From: Methylococcaceae bacterium
Lineage (GTDB): Bacteria; Pseudomonadota; Gammaproteobacteria; Methylococcales; Methylomonadaceae
Reading direction: 5' to 3'
DNA: 16,027 bases
Assembly: GCA_005779525.1 (NCBI GenBank)
Contig: SXIZ01000225.1
Location: 1-16,027, forward strand
Below the pieces are notes generated by a model. It had not been told where the DNA came from. It worked only from the letters and a program-made list of their open reading frames with translations, and did not search any database. The position numbers and the translations under genes are program-made. Shown one piece after another: positions 1 to 6,827 of this stretch. Position 1 is the first letter of the stretch. Each line of letters opens with the position of its first letter.

Positions 1-34
1 AGGGCGGTGTCCTAGGCCACTAGACGATGGGGAC
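1..34 (-). tRNA. tRNA-Glu, 5' part only, cut by window edge
   Basis: Read on the minus strand, the segment begins GTCCCC at position 34 and continues with the D-arm and the CCGCC strand of the anticodon stem, closely matching the 5' half of bacterial tRNA-Glu(UUC). The window ends two bases into the anticodon loop, so the UUC anticodon, the T-arm and the 3' end lie outside. The identity rests on similarity of the acceptor and D-arm sequence to the well-known E. coli tRNA-Glu. A strong promoter lies just upstream (67-95). Confidence 0.85.
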
Positions 35-44
35 AGGACAGATA

Positions 45-63
45 GTTATTGAAATTCAATAAC
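45..63. repeat. 19-bp perfect palindrome at the tRNA-Glu start point
   Basis: GTTATTGAA and TTCAATAAC flank a single central A, giving nine-base arms with no mismatch. The palindrome spans the predicted transcription start of the tRNA-Glu promoter, where a repressor site would block initiation. In RNA it could instead form a 7-bp stem with an AAATT loop in the leader. No known operator consensus was recognised, so the function is open. Confidence 0.5.
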
Positions 64-66
64 AGT

Positions 67-95
67 ATTCTAAAAGGTTACCGCACTTGAGTCAA
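67..95 (-). promoter_or_regulatory. sigma-70 promoter of the tRNA-Glu gene
   Basis: On the minus strand there is TTGACT (plus positions 90-95), a 17-bp spacer and TAGAAT (67-72). Each hexamer matches the sigma-70 consensus at five of six positions and the spacing is ideal. Transcription should start near position 60, giving a leader of about 25 nt before the mature tRNA 5' end at 34. The region between -10 and start is AT-rich, without the GC-rich discriminator often seen at stringently controlled tRNA promoters. Confidence 0.7.
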
Positions 96-156
96 CACAA
101 TCTTTCATAAGTACCCACGCTTGCTAACCTGCTTTTGACATCAATCTGTTATCATC

Positions 157-185
157 TGGAGATAAAAACCTAGAAAATCTATAAC
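157..185 (+). promoter_or_regulatory. candidate argS promoter
   Basis: TGGAGA (157-162, four of six matches to the -35 consensus) and TATAAC (180-185, five of six matches to the -10) are separated by 17 bp. This would start transcription near 192 and leave a leader of about 64 nt. A perfect TTGACA at 135-140 has no acceptable -10 at normal spacing. The call is tentative, because the whole interval is AT-rich. Confidence 0.35.
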
Positions 186-255
186 ATAAGTCTCTAGATA
201 ATCCTTAGTTATTCATGGATAATAGTCATCAGTTTTAATTTTTTTTGATAACGCA

Positions 256-2016
256 ATGAAACAAACATTAGAGGCTTTAGTTTTACAGGCAATTAAGACA
301 CTTCAAAATACGGGTGATTTGGCCGAAGATATTAATCCCAAAATTGTCATTGAGCGTTGTCGGGACCCACAGCACGGTGATTTTGCTTGCAATATTGCTA
401 TGTTACTTGCTAAGCCAGCTAAAATGAACTCCCGGTTATTGGCTGAAAAAGTGGTTGCAGCGTTAGCTCCAGATGATAATCTTTTAAAAACCGAAATTGC
501 TGGCCCTGGTTTTATTAATTTTTTTGTTAATACTACAATCCAGCATCAAATCATTCGACGCATTCATGAGCAAGCGCATGATTTTGGCCGATCTACGCTG
601 GGACAAGGTAAAAAAGTGCAAGTGGAATTTGTCTCCGCAAATCCTACTGGGCCACTGCATGTTGGACATGGGCGCGGTGCGGCCTACGGTTCTGCCGTGG
701 CTGATCTACTTGAGTTTGCGGGTTTTCAGGTAGAACGTGAGTATTACGTCAACGATGCTGGTCGCCAAATGGACATTTTAGCCACTAGCGTCTGGCTGCG
801 TTATCTGCAAGCGTGTGGTGAAGCGTTTACTTTTCCAAGTAATGCTTATCGTGGAGATTATGTTGTTGATATTGCAAACACGCTACACACGCAAGTGGGC
901 TTAAGCTACCAGCGACCTGCGGAAGCCTTAATGCAAAATATCCCCCCCGACGAGCCGCAAGGGGGGGATAAAGATCAGCACATTGATGCTTTGATCGAGC
1001 GGGCTAAGATTTTGTTAGGCACGGAAAATTATCAGCAGGTATTCCAAGTTGGTTTGCAAGATATCTTGGCGGATATTCGTGAAGATTTACATGAATTCGG
1101 CGTAGACTATCAACATTGGTTTTCAGAACAATCTTTGATGGATGCTGGGGCTATTGCTGAAGCTTTAAAACGTTTAGATGCTGCAGGTTATTTATATCAG
1201 CAAGATGGGGCGACTTGGTTTGCTTCCAGTCGTTTAGGGGATGAAAAAGATCGCGTGGTAGTGCGTGATAATGGGCAGAGTACCTATTTTGCATCTGACA
1301 TTGCTTATCACATGCATAAGTTAGATCGAGGTTTTGATCAGATTATCAATATTTGGGGAGCTGATCATCATGGTTATATCCCACGTGTACGAGCTGCAAT
1401 GCAAGCCTTAGGGGCAGACGTTAGTAAATTACGTGTGCTATTAGTGCAATTTGCTGTACTCTACCGCGGTGAGGAGCGGGTGCAAATGTCTACACGTTCG
1501 GGTGAATTTGTGACTTTACGCCAATTACGTGCAGAAGTAGGTAAAGATGCGGCGCGGTTTTTTTATGTCATGCGACGCTCTGAACAACACATGGATTTTG
1601 ACTTACAGCTGGCAACCTCTAAAACCAATGAAAATCCAGTTTTTTATGTGCAATATGCCTATGCTCGGGTGTGTAGTGTTTTTCGTCAATTAAACGAAAA
1701 ACAAATCGCAACCGATTTTGCTCAAGGTTTTGCGAATCTTGAGTTATTGTCCGCTACGCATGAGAGTGCGTTGTTAACGAGCTTATCGCGTTATCCTGAA
1801 GTGATTGAAAAAGCAGCGTTAAATTGTGAGCCGCATTTGATTATCCAATATTTGCGTGATTTAGCGAATGAATTTCATGCCTATTATAATGCGCAGCAAT
1901 TTATTGTTGATCATAGCGAACTGCGTAATGCGCGTTTATGCCTCATTAATGCAATCCAACAAGTACTCAAGAATGGTTTGACTTTGTTAAACATTAACAC
2001 GCCGGAATCCATGTAA
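256..2016 (+). CDS. argS: arginyl-tRNA synthetase
   Basis: This cytosolic class I synthetase attaches arginine to tRNA-Arg using ATP. The 586-residue product has the usual ArgRS length (E. coli 577). The N-terminal additional domain covers about residues 5-91. The HIGH signature appears as HVGH at 135-138, and the second ATP-binding motif is the relaxed form MSTRSG near 411-416, as in other gammaproteobacterial ArgRS. The C-terminal DALR anticodon-binding domain fills roughly the last 120 residues. ATG at 256 is the first in-frame start and gives the expected N-terminus. There is no Shine-Dalgarno sequence ahead of it; instead an eight-T run lies at 239-246, so ribosomal protein S1 binding to the U-rich leader is a plausible way to load. 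The stop codon overlaps the next ATG (TAATG). An unusual C7/G7 hairpin sits inside the gene at 939-970. Confidence 0.98.
   Translation: MKQTLEALVLQAIKTLQNTGDLAEDINPKIVIERCRDPQHGDFACNIAMLLAKPAKMNSRLLAEKVVAALAPDDNLLKTEIAGPGFINFFVNTTIQHQIIRRIHEQAHDFGRSTLGQGKKVQVEFVSANPTGPLHVGHGRGAAYGSAVADLLEFAGFQVEREYYVNDAGRQMDILATSVWLRYLQACGEAFTFPSNAYRGDYVVDIANTLHTQVGLSYQRPAEALMQNIPPDEPQGGDKDQHIDALIERAKILLGTENYQQVFQVGLQDILADIREDLHEFGVDYQHWFSEQSLMDAGAIAEALKRLDAAGYLYQQDGATWFASSRLGDEKDRVVVRDNGQSTYFASDIAYHMHKLDRGFDQIINIWGADHHGYIPRVRAAMQALGADVSKLRVLLVQFAVLYRGEERVQMSTRSGEFVTLRQLRAEVGKDAARFFYVMRRSEQHMDFDLQLATSKTNENPVFYVQYAYARVCSVFRQLNEKQIATDFAQGFANLELLSATHESALLTSLSRYPEVIEKAALNCEPHLIIQYLRDLANEFHAYYNAQQFIVDHSELRNARLCLINAIQQVLKNGLTLLNINTPESM
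939..970 (+). repeat. perfect 10-bp inverted repeat with C7 and G7 runs inside argS
   Basis: TATCCCCCCC (939-948) and GGGGGGGATA (961-970) pair perfectly around a 12-nt loop. The codons read about N-I-P-P-D-E-P-Q-G-G-D, a hydrophilic stretch probably on a surface loop of the synthetase. Both homopolymer runs lie in coding sequence of an essential gene. Confidence 0.8.
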
Positions 2017-2627
2017 TGGCTAGAGATTATAAAGACAGAGGCTTGTACTCGCGGCGGAACACAGGTAAAGGGCGTGATCCCGGTTACCGCTCTGTGCCGC
2101 GAGAATCTAATGCGCGTTGGTTCATTATTGCCGCGCTGGTGGCATCATTTGCGATATTCTTGGGGTACCTAAAATTTTCGAAGTCTGAAAATCCCCCTCA
2201 GCCTCCGGTTGAAGCGGCAAAAAAAGCAGTTGTGCCTGAAGAGACTAAGAAAACCGCTAAAGTTGAAAAAACTAGCGAACGCGTGGAACCAAAATTTGAT
2301 TTTTATACGATTTTACCTGAAGGTGAGGTCGTGGTTCCTGAGCATGAAATCAAAACGCGCATACGTGAAGAGTTAGTGGGTAAGACAAAAGCGACGCAAT
2401 ATATTTTACAAGCGGGCTCATTTCGAGATGCAAAGGACGCTGAAAAATTAAAAGCCGAGCTCTTAGCGATGGGGATCGTTTCTAAGCTTGAAAAAGCCAA
2501 GGTGGGAGAAGTCATATGGCATCGCGTAAAACTGGGCCCTTATGCACAATTAGCGAGTGTTGAAACGGTAAAAAATCGACTTAGAAAAAGTAATCTGGAT
2601 GTTATCATCACTGAAGTTTCAAAATAA
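2016..2627 (+). CDS. ftsN: FtsN-like cell division protein with SPOR domain
   Basis: The 203-residue product is a bitopic inner-membrane protein. It has a basic cytoplasmic tail (residues 1-34), one transmembrane helix (about 35-52, WFIIAALVASFAIFLGYL), a Lys/Pro/Glu-rich periplasmic linker and a C-terminal SPOR domain (about 126-203). SPOR domains bind denuded peptidoglycan at the division septum. The motif FDFYTILPEGEVVVPE at 94-109 is typical of the FtsN-like proteins encoded next to argS in pseudomonads and relatives. Those are usually followed by hslVU, which is absent here. The ATG shares one base with the argS stop, so translation is probably coupled. Assignment to FtsN rather than another SPOR protein rests on topology, motif and neighbour. 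Confidence 0.8.
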   Translation: MARDYKDRGLYSRRNTGKGRDPGYRSVPRESNARWFIIAALVASFAIFLGYLKFSKSENPPQPPVEAAKKAVVPEETKKTAKVEKTSERVEPKFDFYTILPEGEVVVPEHEIKTRIREELVGKTKATQYILQAGSFRDAKDAEKLKAELLAMGIVSKLEKAKVGEVIWHRVKLGPYAQLASVETVKNRLRKSNLDVIITEVSK

Positions 2628-2646
2628 TTCCCTTTAAATCAATAAT

Positions 2647-2713
2647 CAGGTATTGAGCGCAGTATGTTGGAGGCAAAAGCTGATATTGCAGCTAACGCCT
2701 TCCTGAATACCTG
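2647..2713. other. nested stem-loop element between ftsN and trmL
   Basis: An outer perfect 8-bp stem pairs CAGGTATT (2647-2654) with AATACCTG (2706-2713). Inside it GGAGGC (2669-2674) pairs with GCCTTCC (2697-2703) with one bulged base, and the tip pairs AGCTG (2678-2682) with CAGCT (2689-2693) around a 6-nt loop. There is no T-run after it, so it is not a standard intrinsic terminator. It could be a 5' leader structure of trmL, an RNA processing site or a small palindromic repeat. No promoter was recognised in this gap. Confidence 0.45.
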
Positions 2714-2751
2714 CTTTGCTCCACATTCCCCTTCTCAGATTGGCTGTTCCC

Positions 2752-3219
2752 ATGTTTCATATTGCGCTTTTTGAACCTAAAATGCCGGCTAATACCGGTA
2801 ATATTATTCGTTTAGTTGCAAATAATGGGTGTAAGCTGCATTTGATTGAACCCTTAGGCTTTGATTTGGAAGAGAAAAATCTACGTCGTGCTGGCTTGGA
2901 TTACCATGATTTAGCCCAAGTAACAAACTATCCCAATTTCCAAGACTTTGCAGAAAAAATGCAGGGTAAACGTATTTTCGCGTGTACCACAAAAGGGAGT
3001 GTCCATTACGACATCCCAAAATATCAGCATGGGGATGTGCTGCTATTTGGCTCTGAAACTGCGGGATTACCCGCAGAGATTCTAAATGCCATTCCACTGG
3101 ATGAGCGTGTTCGTATTCCCATGATGCCTAATAATAGAAGCCTAAATCTAGCCAATGCGGTGGCGATTATTAGTTACGAAGCTTGGCGCCAACATGGATT
3201 TTCTTTGATTAATAACTAG
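2752..3219 (+). CDS. trmL: tRNA (cytidine/uridine-34 2'-O)-methyltransferase TrmL
   Basis: TrmL is a SPOUT-family enzyme that uses S-adenosylmethionine to methylate the ribose of wobble base 34 in certain tRNA-Leu species. The 155-residue product aligns through its length with E. coli TrmL (157 aa): the N-terminal EPKMPANTGNIIR stretch (8-20), RRAGLDYH (45-52), and the knot and cofactor motifs FGSETAGLP (99-107) and RIPMMPNNRSLNLANAV (121-137). I chose ATG 2752, which gives the typical MxxIxLxEP start; a TTG at 2716 would add 12 residues not expected for the family. No good ribosome-binding site precedes either start. The gap from ftsN holds the stem-loop at 2647-2713. Confidence 0.93.
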   Translation: MFHIALFEPKMPANTGNIIRLVANNGCKLHLIEPLGFDLEEKNLRRAGLDYHDLAQVTNYPNFQDFAEKMQGKRIFACTTKGSVHYDIPKYQHGDVLLFGSETAGLPAEILNAIPLDERVRIPMMPNNRSLNLANAVAIISYEAWRQHGFSLINN

Positions 3220-3258
3220 CGCTTGATTCTTTAGAGCTAAGAAGGTTAAGTTCCGCAG

Positions 3259-3281
3259 CAAAAATGGATATCCGGTTTTTT
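3259..3281 (+). terminator. weak candidate terminator after trmL
   Basis: An imperfect hairpin pairs CAAAAA...GG (3259-3267) with CC...TTTTTTG around ATAT and ends in a six-T run (3276-3281). The GC part of the stem is only two base pairs, so it is weak as an intrinsic terminator. It sits about 40 nt past the trmL stop and just ahead of the gshA -10 hexamer, a sensible place for a transcript boundary. Confidence 0.25.
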
Positions 3282-3298
3282 GTGTTCTGAATAACTTG

Positions 3299-3304
3299 TA
3301 TAAT
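3299..3304 (+). promoter_or_regulatory. candidate gshA promoter, consensus -10
   Basis: TATAAT at 3299-3304 is a perfect -10 hexamer. The 17-bp upstream position (3276-3281) holds only TTTTTT, so the -35 is poor. Transcription would start near 3311, about 36 nt before the gshA ATG. Activity may depend on an activator. Confidence 0.45.
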
Positions 3305-3346
3305 GCTGGGACTATATTCGCCCTGTGGGGTAACAGCTTCCGGTTT

Positions 3347-4933
3347 ATGAACAATTTTAATCGCCACACCCATCCACGTCTTTTTCATCTACTTGATACC
3401 GAGCAGCAAGAGTTATTGCGTGGTGGCTTAAAAGGTATCGAAAAAGAAAGTTTGCGTATTTCAACGCAAGGCATGATTGCGCAAACACCGCATCCCAAGG
3501 TGCTAGGTTCTGCTTTAATGCATCCGTTTATTACCACGGATTATTCAGAAGCGTTGTTAGAGTTTATTACCCCCCCTTTTGCCGAAGCCGATGCTATGTT
3601 GGAATTTATGCGACAAATTCATCAATTTGTCTATCCCAACATTGGTGATGAACTGTTGCTGTCGACTAGCATGCCGTGTGGTATTGATGGTGATTTAAGT
3701 ATCCCGATAGCAGAGTATGGATCATCAAATATCGCCAAAATGAAGCATATTTACCGTAAAGGCTTATGGCATCGCTATGGTCGGAGTATGCAATCGATTG
3801 CGGGGATTCATTTTAATTACTCCGTGCCGGAGAAATTATGGCCAGCACTGTTTGCTCAACAAACAGAATTCAGTGATTTACCCGCATTTATCAATCATGC
3901 GTATTTTGGTTTGGTGCGTAATTTCCAGAAAACCGGATGGTTGATTTTGTACCTGTTTGGGGCTTCGCCTGCAATTTGTAAAAGTTTTTTTGGTAGTCGC
4001 CCACACTTGATGGCGCAATTTGAAGAATTCGATAATGGCAGTTTATATCATCCCTATGCGACTTCATTGCGCATGAGTGATATTGGTTATAAAAGTAAAA
4101 ATCAGGAAAACCTGAAGATTGACTATAACAGTTTAGCGGGGTATGTCGAGACGTTGACCCAGGCAATTAGCACGCCTTATCCAGAGTATGAAAAAATTGG
4201 GGTAAAGGATGGAGAAGAATATAAGCAGTTGAATTGCAATATTTTGCAAATTGAAAATGAATTCTACAGCACCATGCGCCCTAAACAAATCATCGCTTCT
4301 GGCGAAAAGCCTACGCTGGCCTTGAAACGTCGCGGAGTGCGTTATGTTGAGCTGCGTTCCTTAGATTTAAATTTATTCAGTCCGGTAGGGATTGAATTAT
4401 CGACGACCTATTTTTTAGAAGCGTTTTTACTGAATTGTTTATTGCAAGAAAGCCCTCTGCATCAAGGACAGGAAGTGCAGATCAATAATCAAAATCAACT
4501 AAAAGTTGCACATGCTGGGCGCCAGCCTGGTTTAGTATTGAATAATCACCAAGGTGAAATAACACTTAACGCCTGGGCGAATGATATTTTAGCCGCGATG
4601 CAGCCTGTGTGTGCGGTATTAGATGCGGGTAATCCCGCTAAACCCTATAGCGCAGCCTTAGAACTGCAGCAAGCATTGGTCGATAATCCTGACTTAACAC
4701 CTTCGGCACGCATCCTGGCTGAGATGGGTAATGATCAGCAATGTTTTGGGCAATACGCGCTAGTGCAGTCAAAAAAGCACCAAGCCTACTTCAAGAGCTC
4801 AAGTTTAGATCCTAAATTAGGCAATGATTTTCAAAAAATGGCTGAGGTTTCTTGGGAACAGCAATCTGCTTTAGAGCAGCAAGATGCTTTAGATTTTGAT
4901 AGTTTTTTAACCCAATATTTCTCCCAACATTAA
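3347..4933 (+). CDS. gshA: glutamate-cysteine ligase
   Basis: GshA joins glutamate and cysteine with ATP to make gamma-glutamylcysteine, the rate-limiting step of glutathione synthesis in the cytosol. The 528-residue product matches the proteobacterial GshA family (E. coli 518 aa) throughout, with GIEKESLR (30-37), the ITTDYSEALLEFITP block (62-76), SMPC (108-111), IAGIHFNYS (151-159) and YLFGASPAIC (202-211). ATG 3347 is preferred. The longer frame from TTG 3296 would begin just ahead of the TATAAT element, and E. coli GshA has no such extension. There is no obvious Shine-Dalgarno at close range. The gene is followed 21 bp later by cysH, probably in one transcript. Position 3570-3576 is a C7 run. 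Confidence 0.96.
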   Translation: MNNFNRHTHPRLFHLLDTEQQELLRGGLKGIEKESLRISTQGMIAQTPHPKVLGSALMHPFITTDYSEALLEFITPPFAEADAMLEFMRQIHQFVYPNIGDELLLSTSMPCGIDGDLSIPIAEYGSSNIAKMKHIYRKGLWHRYGRSMQSIAGIHFNYSVPEKLWPALFAQQTEFSDLPAFINHAYFGLVRNFQKTGWLILYLFGASPAICKSFFGSRPHLMAQFEEFDNGSLYHPYATSLRMSDIGYKSKNQENLKIDYNSLAGYVETLTQAISTPYPEYEKIGVKDGEEYKQLNCNILQIENEFYSTMRPKQIIASGEKPTLALKRRGVRYVELRSLDLNLFSPVGIELSTTYFLEAFLLNCLLQESPLHQGQEVQINNQNQLKVAHAGRQPGLVLNNHQGEITLNAWANDILAAMQPVCAVLDAGNPAKPYSAALELQQALVDNPDLTPSARILAEMGNDQQCFGQYALVQSKKHQAYFKSSSLDPKLGNDFQKMAEVSWEQQSALEQQDALDFDSFLTQYFSQH

Positions 4934-4954
4934 TTCATTGGTAATTGTTTAATC

Positions 4955-5677
4955 ATGAGCGTAATTGATTTAGCGCAGCAGCAAGCGCAACTGCAGACAC
5001 AAAAACCGCGTAAAATTTTACAGACCGCATTAGAGAGCTTTGATAATATTGCTATTTCCTTTAGTGGTGCCGAAGATGTGGTACTCATTGATCTTGCTTT
5101 GGCTATCCGCAAAGATGTACGCGTGTTTTCTTTAGATACCGGACGTTTACACCCTGAAACCTATCAATTTATTGAGCAAGTCCGCAAGCATTATCAGATA
5201 GAAATTGAATTACTTAGCCCAGATTACCAAACGTTAGAGCAGTTAGTTAAAGCAAAAGGTTTGTTTAGTTTTTATGCAGATGGTCATCAGGAGTGCTGTG
5301 GTATTCGCAAAGTAGCGCCACTGAGACGGAAATTGGCGGGTTTGGATGCTTGGATAACGGGTCAGCGTAAAGATCAAAGTCTAGATACCCGCCAAAATTT
5401 GCTGGAAGTAGAATTAGATACAGCGTTTTCAACCCCTGAGCACGAGCTGATTAAATATAATCCTTTGGCCAATTGGAGTTCTGCACAAGTCTGGGATCAT
5501 ATTGAAGCGTATCAGGTACCGTATAACGCATTACATGCCAAAGGCTTTACCAGTATTGGTTGTGAACCATGTACGCGATCAATCCTCCCTAATCAACACG
5601 AGCGACTTGGACGCTGGTGGTGGGAATCTGGCAATAAGAAGGAGTGTGGTCTACATGCTGCAAATATTCAAAAATAG
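4955..5677 (+). CDS. cysH: assimilatory APS reductase, [4Fe-4S] type
   Basis: The enzyme reduces adenylyl sulfate to sulfite in cytosolic sulfate assimilation, with thioredoxin as reductant. The 240-residue product has the PAPS/APS reductase fold: SFSGAED (35-41) as the nucleotide loop, LDTGRLHPET (60-69), and the catalytic Cys231 in the C-terminal ECGLH. It also has Cys114-Cys115 and Cys203-x-x-Cys206, the four ligands of the [4Fe-4S] cluster that marks the APS-using class. PAPS reductases such as that of E. coli lack this cluster. ATG 4955 is the natural start. The gene follows gshA by 21 bp, which fits joint supply of cysteine for glutathione. No other sulfate-assimilation gene (cysD, cysN, cysI) is in the window. 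Confidence 0.92.
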   Translation: MSVIDLAQQQAQLQTQKPRKILQTALESFDNIAISFSGAEDVVLIDLALAIRKDVRVFSLDTGRLHPETYQFIEQVRKHYQIEIELLSPDYQTLEQLVKAKGLFSFYADGHQECCGIRKVAPLRRKLAGLDAWITGQRKDQSLDTRQNLLEVELDTAFSTPEHELIKYNPLANWSSAQVWDHIEAYQVPYNALHAKGFTSIGCEPCTRSILPNQHERLGRWWWESGNKKECGLHAANIQK

Positions 5678-5749
5678 CTGTTCTGAGGACAGCGTGGAAA
5701 GCTTTCGAGTAGGTCGACACTCAGTGCGCGATGCAAGGCTGAGCTTAAA

Positions 5750-5774
5750 AACGCTAATGCACTCTGCTAGCGTT
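5750..5774 (+). promoter_or_regulatory. hairpin holding the mltB start codon in its loop
   Basis: AACGCTA (5750-5756) and TAGCGTT (5768-5774) form a perfect 7-bp stem. The 11-nt loop begins with the ATG (5757-5759) preferred for mltB. Such a structure would affect ribosome access at the start site. A second small stem, GCTGTTC/GGACAGC with a TGA loop, lies upstream at 5677-5693; it has no T-run and is not a terminator. Confidence 0.45.
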
Positions 5775-6818
5775 AAACTGCTAGTCGTTGCGGTTGTGCT
5801 TGGGCTTAATGGCTGTGCCAATGAACCTGCCATGGAGTTTGGCGATTATACCAAAGCACCCGCGGGGGCTAATCTACCTCGGCCATTGCCCAGTAAAACC
5901 CTGCCAGCACCCAAGCCAGCAGCGACTTATCCGCAACACCCTCCGGTTTATAGTCCTGGAAATACTACGATGGATAGTGCAGCCACTGCGGGCAATTACG
6001 CTAACTCACCTGCTGTATTGGCGTTTATAGATACCATGGTACAAAAACATGGTTTTGAGCGCATGTCACTCACTAAGACCTTTGCCCAAGCCAAGCGTTT
6101 GGAGTCGGTTATTCGACTGGAGATGGGGACGGATCATGCACCGGGCCCGCCAAAGCCGCATTTAGGTAGTTGGACTCGCTACCGCGACAAATTTTTAAAT
6201 GAAGAACATATTCAAAATGGTGTTGATTTCTGGCACAGCAATGCCAGCGCCATTCAAAAAGCCAGCACGACCTATGGTGTTGATCCAGAATATATTGTCG
6301 GGATTATTGGGGTAGAAACCTATTTTGGTAGAAATATTGGTAAAACTTGCGTCTTTGATGCACTGACTACCTTAGCCTTTGATACGCCCAGACGCGGGCA
6401 ATACTTTAAAACGGAGTTAGAAAACTTTTTACTGATGGCACGGGAGGAGGGATATGCGCCACGCGAACCTGTCGGATCTTGGGCTGGCGCTATGGGATTG
6501 GGACAATTTATGCCTAGCAGCTTTCGCCGACTCGCAATTGATTTTGATCATAATGGTAAACTTGATCTTTGGCACCCTCAGGATGCCATCGGCAGTGTCG
6601 CGCATTATTTTGCTAAAAATGGTTGGCAATTTCATGAACCCGTAACGCAGCAAGTCGCCAGTCCCGGTGGAGAAAGTGTCATAGATTTAAGCACTTATGA
6701 TGGCGATGAGTTTTGGGAAACCTTTCATAATTTCAAAGTGATCAAACGTTATAACAACAGCAAAAAATATGCAATGGCGGTACACCAGTTGGCGCAGGCC
6801 ATTAAAGCGCGGTTGTAA
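5757..6818 (+). CDS. mltB: membrane-bound lytic murein transglycosylase B (lipoprotein)
   Basis: MltB cleaves the MurNAc-GlcNAc bond of peptidoglycan to leave 1,6-anhydro-MurNAc ends, acting from the inner face of the outer membrane. The 353-residue product (E. coli MltB 361) has a lipoprotein signal with lipobox L17-N18-G19-C20 and Ala at +2, which favours the outer membrane. A Pro/Ala-rich linker follows to about residue 80, then the GH103 domain. The catalytic Glu187 is in GVETYFGR, the SWAGAMGLGQFMPSS block lies at 241-255, and an EF-hand-like calcium loop DFDHNGKLDLW at 262-272. ATG 5757 is chosen because it begins the signal peptide. An ATG at 5655 has a better ribosome-binding site (AAGGAG, 5639-5644) but would put 34 charged residues before it. 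No promoter was seen after cysH, so read-through from gshA-cysH is likely. Confidence 0.93.
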   Translation: MHSASVKLLVVAVVLGLNGCANEPAMEFGDYTKAPAGANLPRPLPSKTLPAPKPAATYPQHPPVYSPGNTTMDSAATAGNYANSPAVLAFIDTMVQKHGFERMSLTKTFAQAKRLESVIRLEMGTDHAPGPPKPHLGSWTRYRDKFLNEEHIQNGVDFWHSNASAIQKASTTYGVDPEYIVGIIGVETYFGRNIGKTCVFDALTTLAFDTPRRGQYFKTELENFLLMAREEGYAPREPVGSWAGAMGLGQFMPSSFRRLAIDFDHNGKLDLWHPQDAIGSVAHYFAKNGWQFHEPVTQQVASPGGESVIDLSTYDGDEFWETFHNFKVIKRYNNSKKYAMAVHQLAQAIKARL

Positions 6819-6827
6819 GGCTTGCAG

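Noticed and set aside
135..140. Perfect TTGACA as -35 of an argS promoter
   Set aside because: No hexamer resembling TATAAT occurs 15-19 bp downstream; the pair at 157-185 is better.
2303..2515. 70-codon minus-strand frame inside ftsN
   Set aside because: It is a shadow of the SPOR gene, without a ribosome-binding site or recognisable content.
3570..3576. C7 tract in gshA as a phase-variation site
   Set aside because: Seven-base runs occur more than once in the window and gshA is a housekeeping gene; there is no sign of function.
5502..5756. Long upstream extension of the mltB frame, overlapping cysH
   Set aside because: It overlaps most of the cysH C-terminal codons, and its residues do not resemble any part of MltB; the lipoprotein signal starts at 5757.
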